Assembly (NCBI RefSeq): GCF_022539315.1
Contig: NC_066316.1
Coordinates: 32,427,245-32,491,244 of the forward strand
DNA length: 64,000 nucleotides
From: Serinus canaria
Taxonomy: Eukaryota; Chordata; Aves; Passeriformes; Fringillidae
Reading direction: 5' to 3'
Made by a program: the position numbers and the translations under genes. Positions within the stretch are counted from its first letter, which is position 1. The number at the start of each line of letters is the position of its first letter. Shown here piece after piece: positions 39,431 to 52,322 of this stretch. A model generated the notes under the pieces. That model worked only from the letters and a program-made list of their open reading frames with translations. It ran no database searches and was not told where the DNA came from.

Positions 39431-40599
39431 TTCTGCGTTCAGCATGACTAAGGATTTTAACGTGTGCATTCTATGGTGCTGCTGGCTCTTTATCTGTCCA
39501 AGGAGCTGGTGGTGGCAGCTAACACCATTATTGGTTCATCACTGCATAATGAGGTCATGCTTGCAAATCACAAAGCTGCCAGTTCCCTCTACAGGTCATG
39601 TGTCATGCCAGGTGCAGAATTTGTGATACAGTTGCCTCATTCCAAAGGCTGCTCTACGATTCCTTCACATGGAGTCACTAAGGAGTTTGTGATCCTGAAA
39701 CAGCTACCACAAATGTGGAGTTTGTGTTGCACCCTATAGTTATATTTGCTCTCTGAATAATGAATGAAACAATGGCACTGATTTGCAGTCTTTATTTTGA
39801 TTTTGAGTGCTACTAAATATACTGTGTCTGCAACTAAACCAAACATTTTCTTTAACAACACTGAAACTTCAATAGCTAGCCCACAATATAAAAATAGATG
39901 TTGGTTGGATGCCTTTTTTGTTATTATTGTTGCTGTTACAAACTTGCTCCAACCATTTTCCTCTTGTCCCTTCCACGAGATTCTTTTAATAGATATTTCT
40001 GATCCTCATATTTCTTCCTATAAAGATTCACAGTCATGAGAGTTATACAATTAATTGCAAGAAAAATTAACATTCTTACAGAATTCTTTTTTATTCTGTG
40101 TTATTTGAAGAATAATCAGGAAAATACCTGCAGTGTGACTATTGAAATAATGAGACTGGGAAAGAGATGTTTATATTCAATAGTACCCCCCAATTCCCCA
40201 GTACATTAGGCTGATCTTGCAAAGATTTTATTTCTAGGCCACATAGGTAAATAATCTTTCTATTGAGTGATGATACTCTCTGCAAAACTCTGTTTGATCA
40301 GTGACTAATGCAATGGTAGACCTGTAGCAAGGTTTTATCAAATAATTCTGAGTACAAATAATGAACATAAGGTATTTCACTCACCCTTGAACTGTGCTTC
40401 AATAATGAGTTAAGAACAAAAATCTAATAACGATAGTAGAATCTGAATAAGTTGGTTGTGGAACAGTATAAAATTCATATGGAGTCTCTTCTGTATTATG
40501 GAGTTGCAGTTTGCACCTTTTTTAAATGTCCTTAACTGCATCTTGTAATGGCAAATTCACTTTAGTAGACACCTGGCAAAATTAGATTATTTGAATGCA

Positions 40600-40860
40600 T
40601 AAAGTGAATTTTTGCACTTTTATGGGAAGAAGAAACTATTACAATTAAGCCAGTATAGAGTTAACGTGTGCAATTAGCCACTGATTTCACATGCACGTTT
40701 CTTTTCATAATGTATTTGGGAATCAGCAGATTAGATCCTTTCGTATGAGGTAAATTGAGCATGCAAATATTATTTCTTTTGAAATGCAATAACAAATAGC
40801 TCATTTACTTGCACAATGTTAATTGGTTATGTTAACCACATTCATGAATGCACGTTTTAT
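40600..40860. promoter_or_regulatory. Possible conserved-element-like homeodomain/POU motif cluster
   Basis: Balanced A/T-rich sequence with an exact octamer ATGCAAAT at 40761-40768, several TAAT cores, and an HNF1-like gttaatt-ggttatgttaac around 40818-40837. Such texture is common in conserved developmental enhancers, but conservation cannot be tested here, so this is a weak inference. Confidence 0.2.
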
Positions 40861-41451
40861 CTTTGCTACTTGTTCCTCTAATTCTTGATAGTACTGTGCA
40901 ACAGTAGAGTATGTAGTCCTAAACAAAGGATCTTATCCTTTCTGTTGTGCCTTGTAATAAAACATTGGGCCAGGCTTTAAAAATTACTTTCTAATGCTGC
41001 AGCTCCTTGTCAGGCATTTAGTAGAGAGAAAATTATTTTCAAAAGCACTCAGCACCCAGCAGTTCCCACTGTGAACAGTGAGAGCTGATGAGTAGTAAGC
41101 ATTTTTGACCCTCTAGCCTCTTGTTCGTATCAAATGAATTTAAACTATATTTTCAAAAAAAAAACCAAAAAACTATGTTGTCTTCTGTGCAAAACCACTT
41201 CTTCCGAGAGATGCATTATTTCAAGTGTTACAGCTGTGAACCTGATTCTTTTCTATTTGAAGGAGTAACTAACTAGTGTCACAGATGGGGCAGGAGGAGG
41301 TGAAATAACTGTCGTATCCCTAGCACAAAAAATGGAAAAAAACTGATTATTTCACCAGAAGCTGTTTTCTGTCCTGTTCTGCTTTTGCATATGTATGCTG
41401 GATCTGCTCTTTAGATGGAATTGTAAAAGTTCTACAGTTATTTTTATTGCC

Positions 41452-41477
41452 TTTTTTTTTTTTTTTTTTTTTTTTTT
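41452..41477. repeat. Poly-T tract, 26 bases
   Basis: The longest homopolymer in the window. Read on the minus strand it is an A26 tail, but the sequence on its 5' side in that sense (41478 onward) is not recognisable as a processed copy of a gene. Confidence 0.9.
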
Positions 41478-43437
41478 GCCAGATGTACATAATTTAGCTC
41501 AGTGCATGTGCATACACTTTTCAAAACCTTGCAACAATTCTGCTGGTTGGGGAAATTAGACATTTATCATGTAAATCTTGCATTAGAAAACACAGTCAGA
41601 AAACCTGGAGGATAAAGATTTGTATCCATTAAGAGAAAAGAAATGGCCATGAATCCCAGTAATTTCCTACATTAGTGAGCCAATGTGTTTCAACTCTGAA
41701 CAAGAACTGTCTGCTGCAATAAAAGAAATTAGTCTATTTACAGTCACTGGCTGGTTTCTTCAGTGAGCTGGCAGATATCATGGTTGGAGAAATGTTCTTG
41801 GCTACTGAAAGATGAAGAATGCCTTCAGGAAATCATGATTCCAGCTTTCATGATCCAGTGATGAAATTTTGTTATCTGTGTTTGAAATTCTGGCTTAAAA
41901 TGACCCTTCTTTTTTATTCTGAAAAATGAAGAGAGTACTCAGTCACATTCAAATTTGGCAAAAACTGTGCTGGAAAATTGGCATTTGTTGATCTTGCTTT
42001 CAACTAAGGCACGAAAACTCTGATTTTGTCCTGCTCCTTCCATCGATTTCTGAGCCTGATCCAAAGAAATGTGAGGAGCTTTTCTTGCAGCTTTTTTTTT
42101 TGTCCTTTATCTTTGTTAAGATGACAGGAACATGCAATTGTTGTACTTGCTGATTTTAGATTCTCATCAAATTAATTAAGGGAGTGCTGAAAAAGAGCTA
42201 AAGAAAAGGAATAAATACCCTGATTGACTAGAAGTCCCAGCAATTCCACTGTATGTGAAATGAGAAATAATGGATAAAGCAAGAATCTGAGGTAAAAGAA
42301 ACATAATTCTGTCTTCACATTGTGTAGCTACCTTTCAAAAGCTGAGAAAACTTTCTTTTCAAAGCCATAGTTGAGATAATTTTTGTTGTACCCTCTTGCC
42401 CTCTGATTTTAGTTACGTGCTCAGTTTTATTCATGTTATTCAGCACCAACTATTTTTTTATTAGAAGAATAGTGTTGAATTTGAGTTAAATCAAGCTCCC
42501 AAGGAAGTATACTTTGCTTTCATGAAGGACACTCCTTTCATTAAAGGACAATATACTCCTTTCAAAAATATAATTTCTTTTCAAGAATCTGGAATATGGG
42601 TAATTTGTAAAGTATAATTGCTCGCAACTTAGCCACGAACTAATTCAAAAGAAGGGCAAACAAATCGGTATTTTATTTTAAATTAGTTTATATTTTAGTG
42701 TTTTACCTGAAGATGGTCACTTCTGTGCTGTATCATGAGGTAAAAATCAGAGGAACAAAATGAGCAGGGTCAGAATGCTAAATCATGTGTGGCAGAAGCA
42801 GCTTTGAGTGTTTGGAGTAAAAAACAGCAATGGCAAAATAATTGTTACAGAGATACTGAGTATTTAGATAAGATTTGTGAATTCTGTTGTTTTTGTTCCC
42901 ATACGTAAGAAAATATTCAACTTTAATAATAAATGACAAAGGGAAGAAAAGTAATCAGATGTTGAACAGTCTGTAATTTGGAAAATTATATCTTTAGTCT
43001 ACTTAACATATCCAAATACCAATCATCTTGTTTTTGCTACATTTGTAGAAATAAGACTTAATTTGCTAATTAAACATAAAAGTAACAAAAAAATGTTAGG
43101 TCTATTATTTACATGTGATATATTTGATAAAAGGAAGCTTTACATGTATACAGCAGAAAAGAAAGTGTGTCATTTTCTACCTTTGTATCCAAATGCACCC
43201 ACAGCTTTAGCAAAACTTAGCATTATCTGGATTATAACACTACCTTGACACCTTTGAATTTTTCTTGGGATGGGAAGAACCTGAAAAACATTATTTGCAT
43301 TTCATGGAGATAAAGAAAAAATCAAACAGCTCACTTTGGATACAGTATTGCACTTTTTTTATTTGCACTCTAAGTTATATAGAAATTATTCCAACTGCCC
43401 CTCATCTTCTGACTGGGAAGTACAGAAGGTTCTCTTT

Positions 43438-43480
43438 CAATTATTATTAGTATTAGTAGTATTAGAAGCAATAATAATAT
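43438..43480. repeat. Imperfect (ATT)n tract
   Basis: 'ttattattagtattagtagt' continues as attagaagcaataataatat. A degenerate trinucleotide microsatellite. Confidence 0.7.
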
Positions 43481-44567
43481 TGTTTAAGAATTGTACAACT
43501 AACTCTAACATTAATTGTGTATCTCTCTGGGCATGACCTTAGCTACAGTGTAAACTCTTACCCAAGAGCTGCTGGAGTCATTTAGATTGAAAAATTCAGT
43601 AAAGTGATAAGATGAGAAGCCCTTTGTATCCTTTAGTGATTTTTTTCCTGTGGAAAGGATGATTTTTTGTCTCATGAAGCAAATATTCTGACATGGTTCT
43701 GATCCTAAGTACTCTGTTTTATAGGAAGCTCAAGGTAACAGATCTTGCTGCTTCTTTTCTCCCCCTCTGTTGAAGATGTCCTTCACAGAAATGCAAGGAC
43801 TTTTAAAGTCATTTCCAGGCTCTCAATCCTCCTCTATCAGCTTCTTAGTGCCTCAAGCTAATCTAACTATGATATATGGTAAATATTTTCCCTTGCAGGA
43901 AAAGTGCTTAAAGCTATTTCTATGCATTGATTGAGCACATTAGGCTAATATTTATCCATTTGAAACCTGGAGGTTTAGCAGTACATCACTTAATAGCTAT
44001 GTACTGATTATAAGAAGTAATTATACATAAGAATATCAAGGAATATTAAGTCCCTTGTGGAGGAACCATCATAGATATTTTAATGGTGATTAAATCTGGG
44101 GAAGCTGGAGTAGTTTGAAACACTGCTTATTAATTTCAGAAGGTGCACGGCTCTCTGAGCACTACATATAAATAGGAGCACTAACATTTATGGACTAATG
44201 ACATTTTGGAGCCTCAGAATTGTGGCCTTCAGGTTTCTTGCTGCAGCAGGGTGCATTTGTTTGTTCAAGAGGCTTCTCTGTGCAAAGCTCACATTGTTTC
44301 AAGTCTTTATCAGTATGGAGTCAGTTCTCAGCAATAATGTTTATCCCTTTTGTTTGTGCTTGAAGGGGTTGCTCAGCCAGTGTGATCTCTGAGTTCTCAA
44401 GACCTCTTCTTGATGTACATTTCCTTACTCTCTTCCTTCTAAACAATTGCCACTGCCTTTTGTCTTCAGTGTTGCCAGATATTTTCTCTTGCTCTTCAAG
44501 CCAAAGACCTAGTACAGGATTAGTCAGAGAGCTTTACCATTCCAATTTCATCTCACAAAAAATCCCC

Positions 44568-44640
44568 AAAAGCAACACAAAAAAACAAAAGTAATGAAAA
44601 CAAAGCAAAAAAAAATAAACAAACAAACAAAAAAAACACT
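44568..44640. repeat. A-rich low-complexity tract with (AAAC)n
   Basis: Long A runs interrupted by C, with 'aaataaacaaacaaacaaaa' near the end. It may be the tail of an old plus-strand retroposon, but the preceding 300 bases match no family I know. Confidence 0.75.
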
Positions 44641-45589
44641 AAAGAAAGGAGAAATGCAGACTTCATTAGGATCTTTGGGAATAGGTTTCTTCTGGTGGGC
44701 ATTTATTTAGATGAGCAGTTTTTCAAATGGGCATGCATTTATGACACAGTCTGTATTTTTTTAAGATCAAAGGGTCAAATTCTGATGTTCTCTGTGGAAA
44801 GAAAATTTGGGTTTTATGTTAGGAGTTTGCTTCAGTCATGAATGACAGGCAGTGCCTTCAAATTTGGTGTCAAGAATTAAAAAGACATTTTTAATTTTCA
44901 ATTTTTTTAGCTCCTGCCATGACATTGTTGTGAAAGAACATGACAAAGCCATACAGTATTTTTATGCTGAAATATTAGATTTTTTTGCAGTAGCATGAAG
45001 CTAGTGTGATTTCACTGGCACCACTATAAAGACTATAAATACTATTCAGAAAATGAAGGCATAGACTGATCCCATTGACTTTTGAATCTGCCTAGATACT
45101 AACCTTCAAGTCTGACCTATTTTCTTTGTGCGTGCTATTTGGCCAAGTGACTCCTGATCTAATTCCATAGAGTTACATCAGAGATCGGTACATGTACAAT
45201 AAATGTATGCCCTTTCATTCCCTTATGAAATGGAAGACATATTATTTATTATGTACAGTGATGTCAGACAATAACTTAATTTTTTTGAAATTTTATCTTG
45301 TTAGCCTTAGATGTAGATGGAATGCTAACTTGCAATTACCATCTTTGGCTAGTGTATGATAGAGTGATCTATAGTCCCACAATTGATTTTAATACCTTTT
45401 AGAGTCTAGACACTCTTCATATTATTGTTTAAAGTGCAGGTCTGCTTTCCAAAATAATTCTGAAAATGCTATGGTATGGTTTTGTGGCCATAACTATAGA
45501 ATACAGTGTATGCATATAAAATTTGGGTCTCATTATTATCAAGGCTTTTTTTTTTACTGAAAGAGTATTTTATGCTGAAAAATGAGTTG

Positions 45590-45915
45590 TTGTCCACTGC
45601 CTTACACCTGTGCTTCTCCTAAATATGATAGAGCATCTGCCACCAACTTCTGCCACCACCACTGTCTTAGAGGCAGGGGTGCTAAGCCCTGAGTGTGAGG
45701 GGTGATTTGCTGTCACTGGCACAGCTCACATGAGAGAGAGATCAGTCTCACCTTTCTCTGGTCCCTTAGCCCAGCTGGGCTGGGGTGTTGGAAAGGGCTC
45801 CCATTCCTGCAAAAGAGAGGTTCTGTAGTGACAATGGGCTTGGACACCAACTAAGTTTCATACCAAGTATGAACCTCTGCAACCCTGGTGTGAGGGGGGA
45901 CTGGGGAAAAAATAT
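45590..45915. other. GC-richer patch with a perfect 14-bp palindrome
   Basis: G+C is raised compared with the flanks. 'agcccagctgggct' at 45768-45781 is a perfect palindrome with a central E-box CAGCTG. No open frame or repeat family was recognised. It may be a decayed mobile element. Confidence 0.35.
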
Positions 45916-48900
45916 AGGGAAGAAAATGCTGTGGAAAGTCTGGAACGTTCTTTAATTTATAAGTTATCATAATTTAAAATGTAAATCAAAATTTATTATT
46001 TACATACATTAACTTCGGTATTTTTCATTAAAGTGACAAATTATTGTTTAGAATAATTCAGCTGTACTTTCCAGGTCTTTTACCAAAGATTTTCTAAAAC
46101 TTTTCTTCAGTTTTGTCTGACCTTCTCTCTTGAATACCTTTACATTCTCATTTCCCCATCGTAAAACAAGGGATGTAACAAAAACTACGTCTCCTTGGAT
46201 TAGGAGGATGCAAAATAACCTTGCCCAGTATGTGAGACTTCTGACCTGTTGCTTCTTGAGTTACTAATAAAATTTGTGAAGGCAAGGGAAATGAATGTGC
46301 AGATGTCCTGTTTTATCTTTTGGATTAAAAATGCAACAGAAGATGCTGACTGAATTTGAGAGAATCTTGAAGCAATGTGATCCACTTGCAGTATACTTTA
46401 TTATTTTCCCCTGAAGTAATTGTTAGGTTTAGAAATAATCTATAAAGCCTGAAAACTCCATGAGTACGTCATAGAACACAGAGCCGTTAGAGTGGTGTGG
46501 ACATAAAGTCCACCTGCTGTGAAAGCCAGGCTCCCCAAGAGCCACCATCAGTGGTTCAGGGAAGAGTCAAGGAGTAGATAACTATTGGCACTTCTTAACA
46601 GATAAAATGTTGAGCCATCATTAACTCCAAACTCCTCTGGACGAGTTGTTTCACCTGGCATGGTCCACCCTGTCTTCCTCTAATAAATCCCAAGTTGCAT
46701 ATGTTGTTATAAAAAAGGGTAGTGGTAGTCCTAAGTATTGATTCTCAGGGCTTCATATACAGTTAAAGACTTTCAGCCATGAGTTCTCTTAATTACAGGT
46801 AGGTTAGAGATTTGCAAAACAAGGTATCAATGTCCTAAAATCAAAACTGCCTGAGTCACTTTTACAACTCAATAAAATAGAAATTAATTAAAATAATAAT
46901 ATAAAAATCTGGGGTTAGAATCATTAAAATATCAATTTTATGTAGAAAATAATATTTTTACAGAGAATGACTTATATGTTTATGATATATATGTGTATTT
47001 AGGATCAAAACTGGTCAGTGTTTAAATTATAAATATCACATAAAATCCTATAGTACTGAGAACTCCTAAGCACAAGAACGCAATGCATTGCTGAATATGA
47101 AAATAGAACTAATCATTTATGTTGATTGAACAGTATCTGTTTCTCTTGCAGAAATATTGGAAATATGCTCCTGCATATTTGTGTTTTAGAGAAGAGTGGA
47201 GGATCTGTCATTTTTCTCTAGAAATATAATCTGGGTGTTGATGTGTGGCTGAAGTAATTTGCTAATGAAAAGCTCTGTGAAAGGTTTTGATTAGAATTAC
47301 TTGGGAAGTTTAGATAGAGGCCCACTTTTCTTCAGCTCTTTCATATGTTAATTCCTCTGAATTATCAATAGAAAATACCTTCCTTTTCCTACCTGCAGTC
47401 ATGACAGCTTCAAATGTGCCTTTCTCAGTGATAGCTAATGTATCAACATTCCTCAGCAACATAACTCCAGCCCTACCTGCCTGCTAAAAGTGACTCTGTA
47501 GTGTCAAGTCTCCTAAAACATCATGAATTACAATAGACTGAGCTTTGTGTCTCTGATTTAGAATAGAATATCTGCATCTTTTGCAAATGTGTGGATGTGT
47601 AGCTTTTGGCTTTAGAGCTTTGATGCAGATGTGAAATTTCATAATAATTTGCTTATTTAGCACTAAAGGTGTGGTTCAGGTTAATTCTGGCATCTTCAGA
47701 AGCATGCAATTTATTTCAATCTGCTGGTAAAATGGAGTTTGCTTTGTTCATTACCTTAACTAATAAATTGATTTTACCTTTTTTTCCACACATCTTCATG
47801 TTTACCAATATTTAACAATTTTATTTTGAAGTATTTCTTCAGAGTTTCCCAATATTTGTGGAAAGTACTGACCATAGACAGAGGAAAATAGGTTCTTCTC
47901 ATCTTTATTTTACTCTGGCATAAGTTCATTGCTTTTTCTGTCTTTATCTTTGACAAAATAGTAACCTTATTGCTCTGAAGGTCTTTCAACCCTTATTGTT
48001 CACTTCAGTCTGCAAATCCTAATCCAAAATTAGAGGAAAAGTTAGTATTTTTGCTGGTCAGTCTGAAGATTCATAGACCACTTTTCAGCAGGAACAAAAT
48101 GCAAATGTATCTGAAAACAGTTTTAATTACACTTGTCATGTTACAGAAAGAAAGCTGTCACTTTCAGCCAGAGGCTTGAAATCGCTGTCATCTGACACTG
48201 ACAGGTAGCAGCCCTGCTGGAAGAGACTGTAAGCAAACTTCCAGCCTCTATAATACTGATTTGGCAGTCAAGACAAAAAGTTTAATCTTTAATATTTAAA
48301 CAATATGATACATATTTAAAGAGAAGAATATTTTTTTTTCTGGGATTCATCAACCAGTATTAAATCAGGATAGACGTTTCTTAAAGTAGCTTATGTCTTG
48401 CAATTGTGTAGCTGGTGTCACAAATAATTTTACTTTTCAAGTAGATGAATGCCATCAGAGGGTGACTCGGAAATCCCTGCAAAAATTACCTTTATTTTGA
48501 AATAACTCTCTCAATTTATTCATGCTATGAGTGATGATTTTGATTTTGCAACTTTCATTTTCTAGAAATTAGGGTCTGTTTTTCTTTTAATGAGTGAAGC
48601 CAGTACTTGCAGATGTTAGAGAACATACAGAAACACATAAACATTTGTCATGCTGAAGCTTAATCACCCCTCTGCAGTATTATGGGTTCATTAGTCATAA
48701 CTCTACAGCCAGTGATTCAGGGAGCTGAGTCCACTGATCTATAGGAAAATACATGGCTATTTATACTATTTTGGCTTTTGTCTCAGGCTGAACTGAAGCT
48801 GTGGTATCTCCTATGAACTCTTTACACTGCATGCTGTCCTGATTATAACCTGACATTACTGTACAGCTGCAGCAAATGGGATAACTAAAGAAAATGCCCT

Positions 48901-51900
48901 GCTTTATGCATGGCTGTTTCTGTATCCATCGTAATTTTTATGAAGATACCATCTTCCTTTCCACCCCAACCCCCAGATGTGCTCTCTCCCCTTCCCTGTT
49001 GAGGCACAAGCAGAGAAGAAAACCACTGTTCTTGAAAAGTAGCCACCAGAACCAGAGCAAGCTACTATTTCCAAGCAGAAAATACTTTGTAGAGAAAAGA
49101 GGAATTAATCTTGGGATGCCTTTAAAACTACCCTTCAGGCAGTGAGGCCTAGGCTTTTGTTTCCTCATTACTAATGGCAGTGGAAACACCTTTGTTCTGT
49201 TGCTTTTTTTCTCTCATGTGCCCTGTGACCCCCTTGAGGCATCTAATATACTTGAAGATATAAAGGTCCTTTCATGCATTCCCACTGAAATATTCCTATT
49301 TCTTTGAGTCTCTTCCACTTAGTCTGGTTGTTCTTCCTACACTTGTAAAGTAGTAGGTTTTTCTTCTCCTGCAGTATAAAGGCAATTCTTCTTTGGGTTT
49401 TGCAAGTCCCATTATGACAAAGATAGGAATATTCATTAGGTACTGCATCTGGAGCAATTCCAAAAAAAATCAGCCTCTGAATGAAGGGTGACAAATACAA
49501 ACCAAAAAGCTTAAAATTGGCTTTGTACAAAAGTTTACCTTGATGAATGGTTTTGAAGACAGAACAACCCAGCCATTCACTTTTCTCAGTCTGTGTTACT
49601 CTAAATTTAGGGAACAGTGAGTGATTCTCATTTCCAGAGCACTTTGATGTCTAGTGAAGATCTTTAAGTTGTATGGTTGCTTCCAACTCACTTGTGAGCC
49701 ATCTGAATGAATATTCTATGTATGCCATGTATGGCCTCCTGCTCAGGAGCAGGACATGTTTTTCACTATTAGCTGTAAAAGACTGGTGTTTTGAGGGGCT
49801 ATGAAGTCTGTTTCATTCCATACAGTTGCAGTTTAGATTGCTAAGAAAAGGGGTTATGTGACCAAAAAACCAGCTTTACATAATGTTTTTCAGGTTTTCA
49901 TTTAATTCAGTAGGTGGCTTAGAGAAGTTCAATGCCGAGGGGGGAAAAAACATAGGAAAATTTTGTTGTCTGATCTCATTGTAGGTTTCCAATGATGGTG
50001 GTTTCTGGAATACTATGGCTGTAAATTATTGGAAACTATGAAATATTATTGCTGTACTACAAAATATGAAAGGGAATCCCTGAAATAATACATTACAAAG
50101 AAAATAAATCAGATTATTTGCATACAAGTAGTAGCTTTGGAATCATATTGTAGTAGTCTTCCAGATGTATTGAATGTCCAAAGACAGTAGGTTGATCTCT
50201 ACTTTTTTGTTGCTGTTTTTCCCTGTCACATACTTCCTGGGTAGTTGCAACTTGGAAGTCAGCTTGGTCAGCTACTTCTTTCTCTGCAGAACCACACATT
50301 GGCTTGAGTGTATTGCATTAAGTTTTGCATGTTTATGAAACTGGTTCATAAACTGGAACAAAATACTTTCTATAAGCAGAAGGAGCTATTTCCCAATGCA
50401 GGCTAAAGCAGCATGAAATATATTTGTTATGTTTTCAGCTTAGGAAATTTGCTGAATAACTGAGATTTGTCTTCCATTTTCCTGCAGGTGTATTTCTAAT
50501 ACCTGGTTGACCTTTGGCTGACTTCTAATACTGACCCTAAGGGTATCTTTGCTTGAGTTGATTCTTGAAAATGAGCTGCAGGTCTTTCAGCTTTAGGCTT
50601 GATCCTGTTTGCAGTGTATTGCTGGGATGTTAAGGTGCATCCAGCAGCCTGCAAAGCCTTAAATTAAACAGTCAAAAACTTCAAATAGTAAAACCACTAG
50701 AAAGAATGTCTATAGTTGATGTCATCCACTGCTGCAATGTAAATTTCCATGCTGTTTTTTCCACCTATAAGCTGTGTCAGTGGGTCTATAGGTACAATCT
50801 TCACTCTGTTTCGTTGCTAACCAGCACCCAAATATGTATGCATGATAGACAATTGATAAAAAGGGATGAAACAAGGTATACAGATTTCTTTTAGTAGCAC
50901 ACAAAACAATAACAAAAATAATCCAAATATATTCCAAATCTTTGGATGAAAAAGAGGAGGAATCATAGGTGATTAAAAAAAATGTGTGACATATAAAGCC
51001 ATGTCTGTGGGGACAGACCCAAGCTGTTCCTATTCAGAATCTGTATTTGTCAATTTACCTGTTAAATCATTAATAGAGTGTTAGGATGTTTTCAGTAAGT
51101 GCTGTGTGACAGAGTAGGAATATAAATTTTGTAATGTACATGGCCAGAATTTGGCATAATGACTGCATCAGCATGTGGTGACAGTAGGTTGAGATATTGT
51201 TAAAAATGGTGATACACCTATTTAGAACATTAGGCAAGTGTGGTATTTTTCAGTAAGAAAATACTACAGATTTCAAAAATAAATTGTCAGTGTTTAGTGA
51301 TCTGAATTACAAAGAAAAGCATTAATTGTGAATTGCTAAAGTCTGAGTGTTGTTCATTTTTAAAGCCTAACATTCCTATTGTTTAACCCAGCTGAAAATT
51401 TACTGTCTGTCTGCAAAATTGCAAAGCCTAAGTATTAGAAATCAGATATTTAGGTTAGTTTTAGTTCTTTATGTTTTCAGATGATGCATTGATTTAAATT
51501 GTAGTTGAGGAAGCCAAAGACATCCAATAAATCACAGCAAAGAGCTCAAATGTTTCTGTGCTTCAATCTTTGAATTAGTGAATATTCATTTTTAAATTGA
51601 TTTCCATATGCTAATTTCTGAATTGTGCATTGATTCTCCAGGTCTACTGTGAAATGTGAGTTGTTTAGGGGCTCCTAGCTTTCAGTCCATTTTCCTCCCA
51701 TGCATCTTATTTCAGCATGAGTTATAGTTGCAGCACATGTTTCTCTCGACTTCTAGTGAATGAGTTGGGTTTTTTTTCTGAATATCAGGAATCTCTTACA
51801 GACATGTAGTCAGCTCCTTCTCTCTAATGGCTTTTCATTATATGGGGTAGTCCTACATTTAATTATGATTTATGGAATTCTTTGATAAATTAAGTAAGCA

Positions 51901-52261
51901 CAAGTTAATTTTGGCTTTGATCATGTCCCCAAACAGAGCAGTATAATGGTATAAATAATTATACCATTTCCTAATCAATAGAGGAAAGAGAAATTGTTCC
52001 TGCAGGTTTGGTACACAACTTTTCCTATGGAAAGGTTGCTGTATTGTACACACCATGTTTACAGCATAGCACCACACTGTGTGTACCAATCCTTTTGCCT
52101 TTGCAGCAGATAACAAGTCAGATACAGCTCTTTACTCCTACGGTCTTCTCAGCAGTGAGGTCATCCCTTTTTCCTTCCCCTTTTTAGCTGTGTAAGTTGT
52201 GCAGTGATGTTGCAGTACATTTACCCTGACTTGCTGCACATAAACCTGCATGGCACAGGAA

Positions 52262-52322
52262 TTGAACTGTTCTGAACTCCACTAAAATCAGTAGAAATAT
52301 TCTGACTGACTTCCATGGAGTG
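52262..52322. repeat. Possible ancient sauropsid repeat relic
   Basis: 'aactccactaaaatcagtag' and 'gacttccatggagtg' follow the same old-repeat pattern as the piece at 13.1 kb (aactccactgaaatcaat ... ttcatggagt). Short and decayed. Confidence 0.35.

Noticed and set aside
39464..39739. 91-codon plus-strand frame just after the G-rich block
   Set aside because: The peptide looks moderately protein-like, but I cannot tie it to any family and an alternative frame is open over much of the same stretch. It may belong to the candidate repeat upstream.
46110..46175. Possible MIR piece ('tttccccatcgtaaaacaag')
   Set aside because: Only about 20 bases match the MIR text and the flanks do not extend it.
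46461..46700. Possible further CR1 tail ('gtcatagaacacagagccgt')
   Set aside because: The opening resembles a CR1 antisense end, but the following 60 bases do not follow the expected order, so the match is not strong enough to call.
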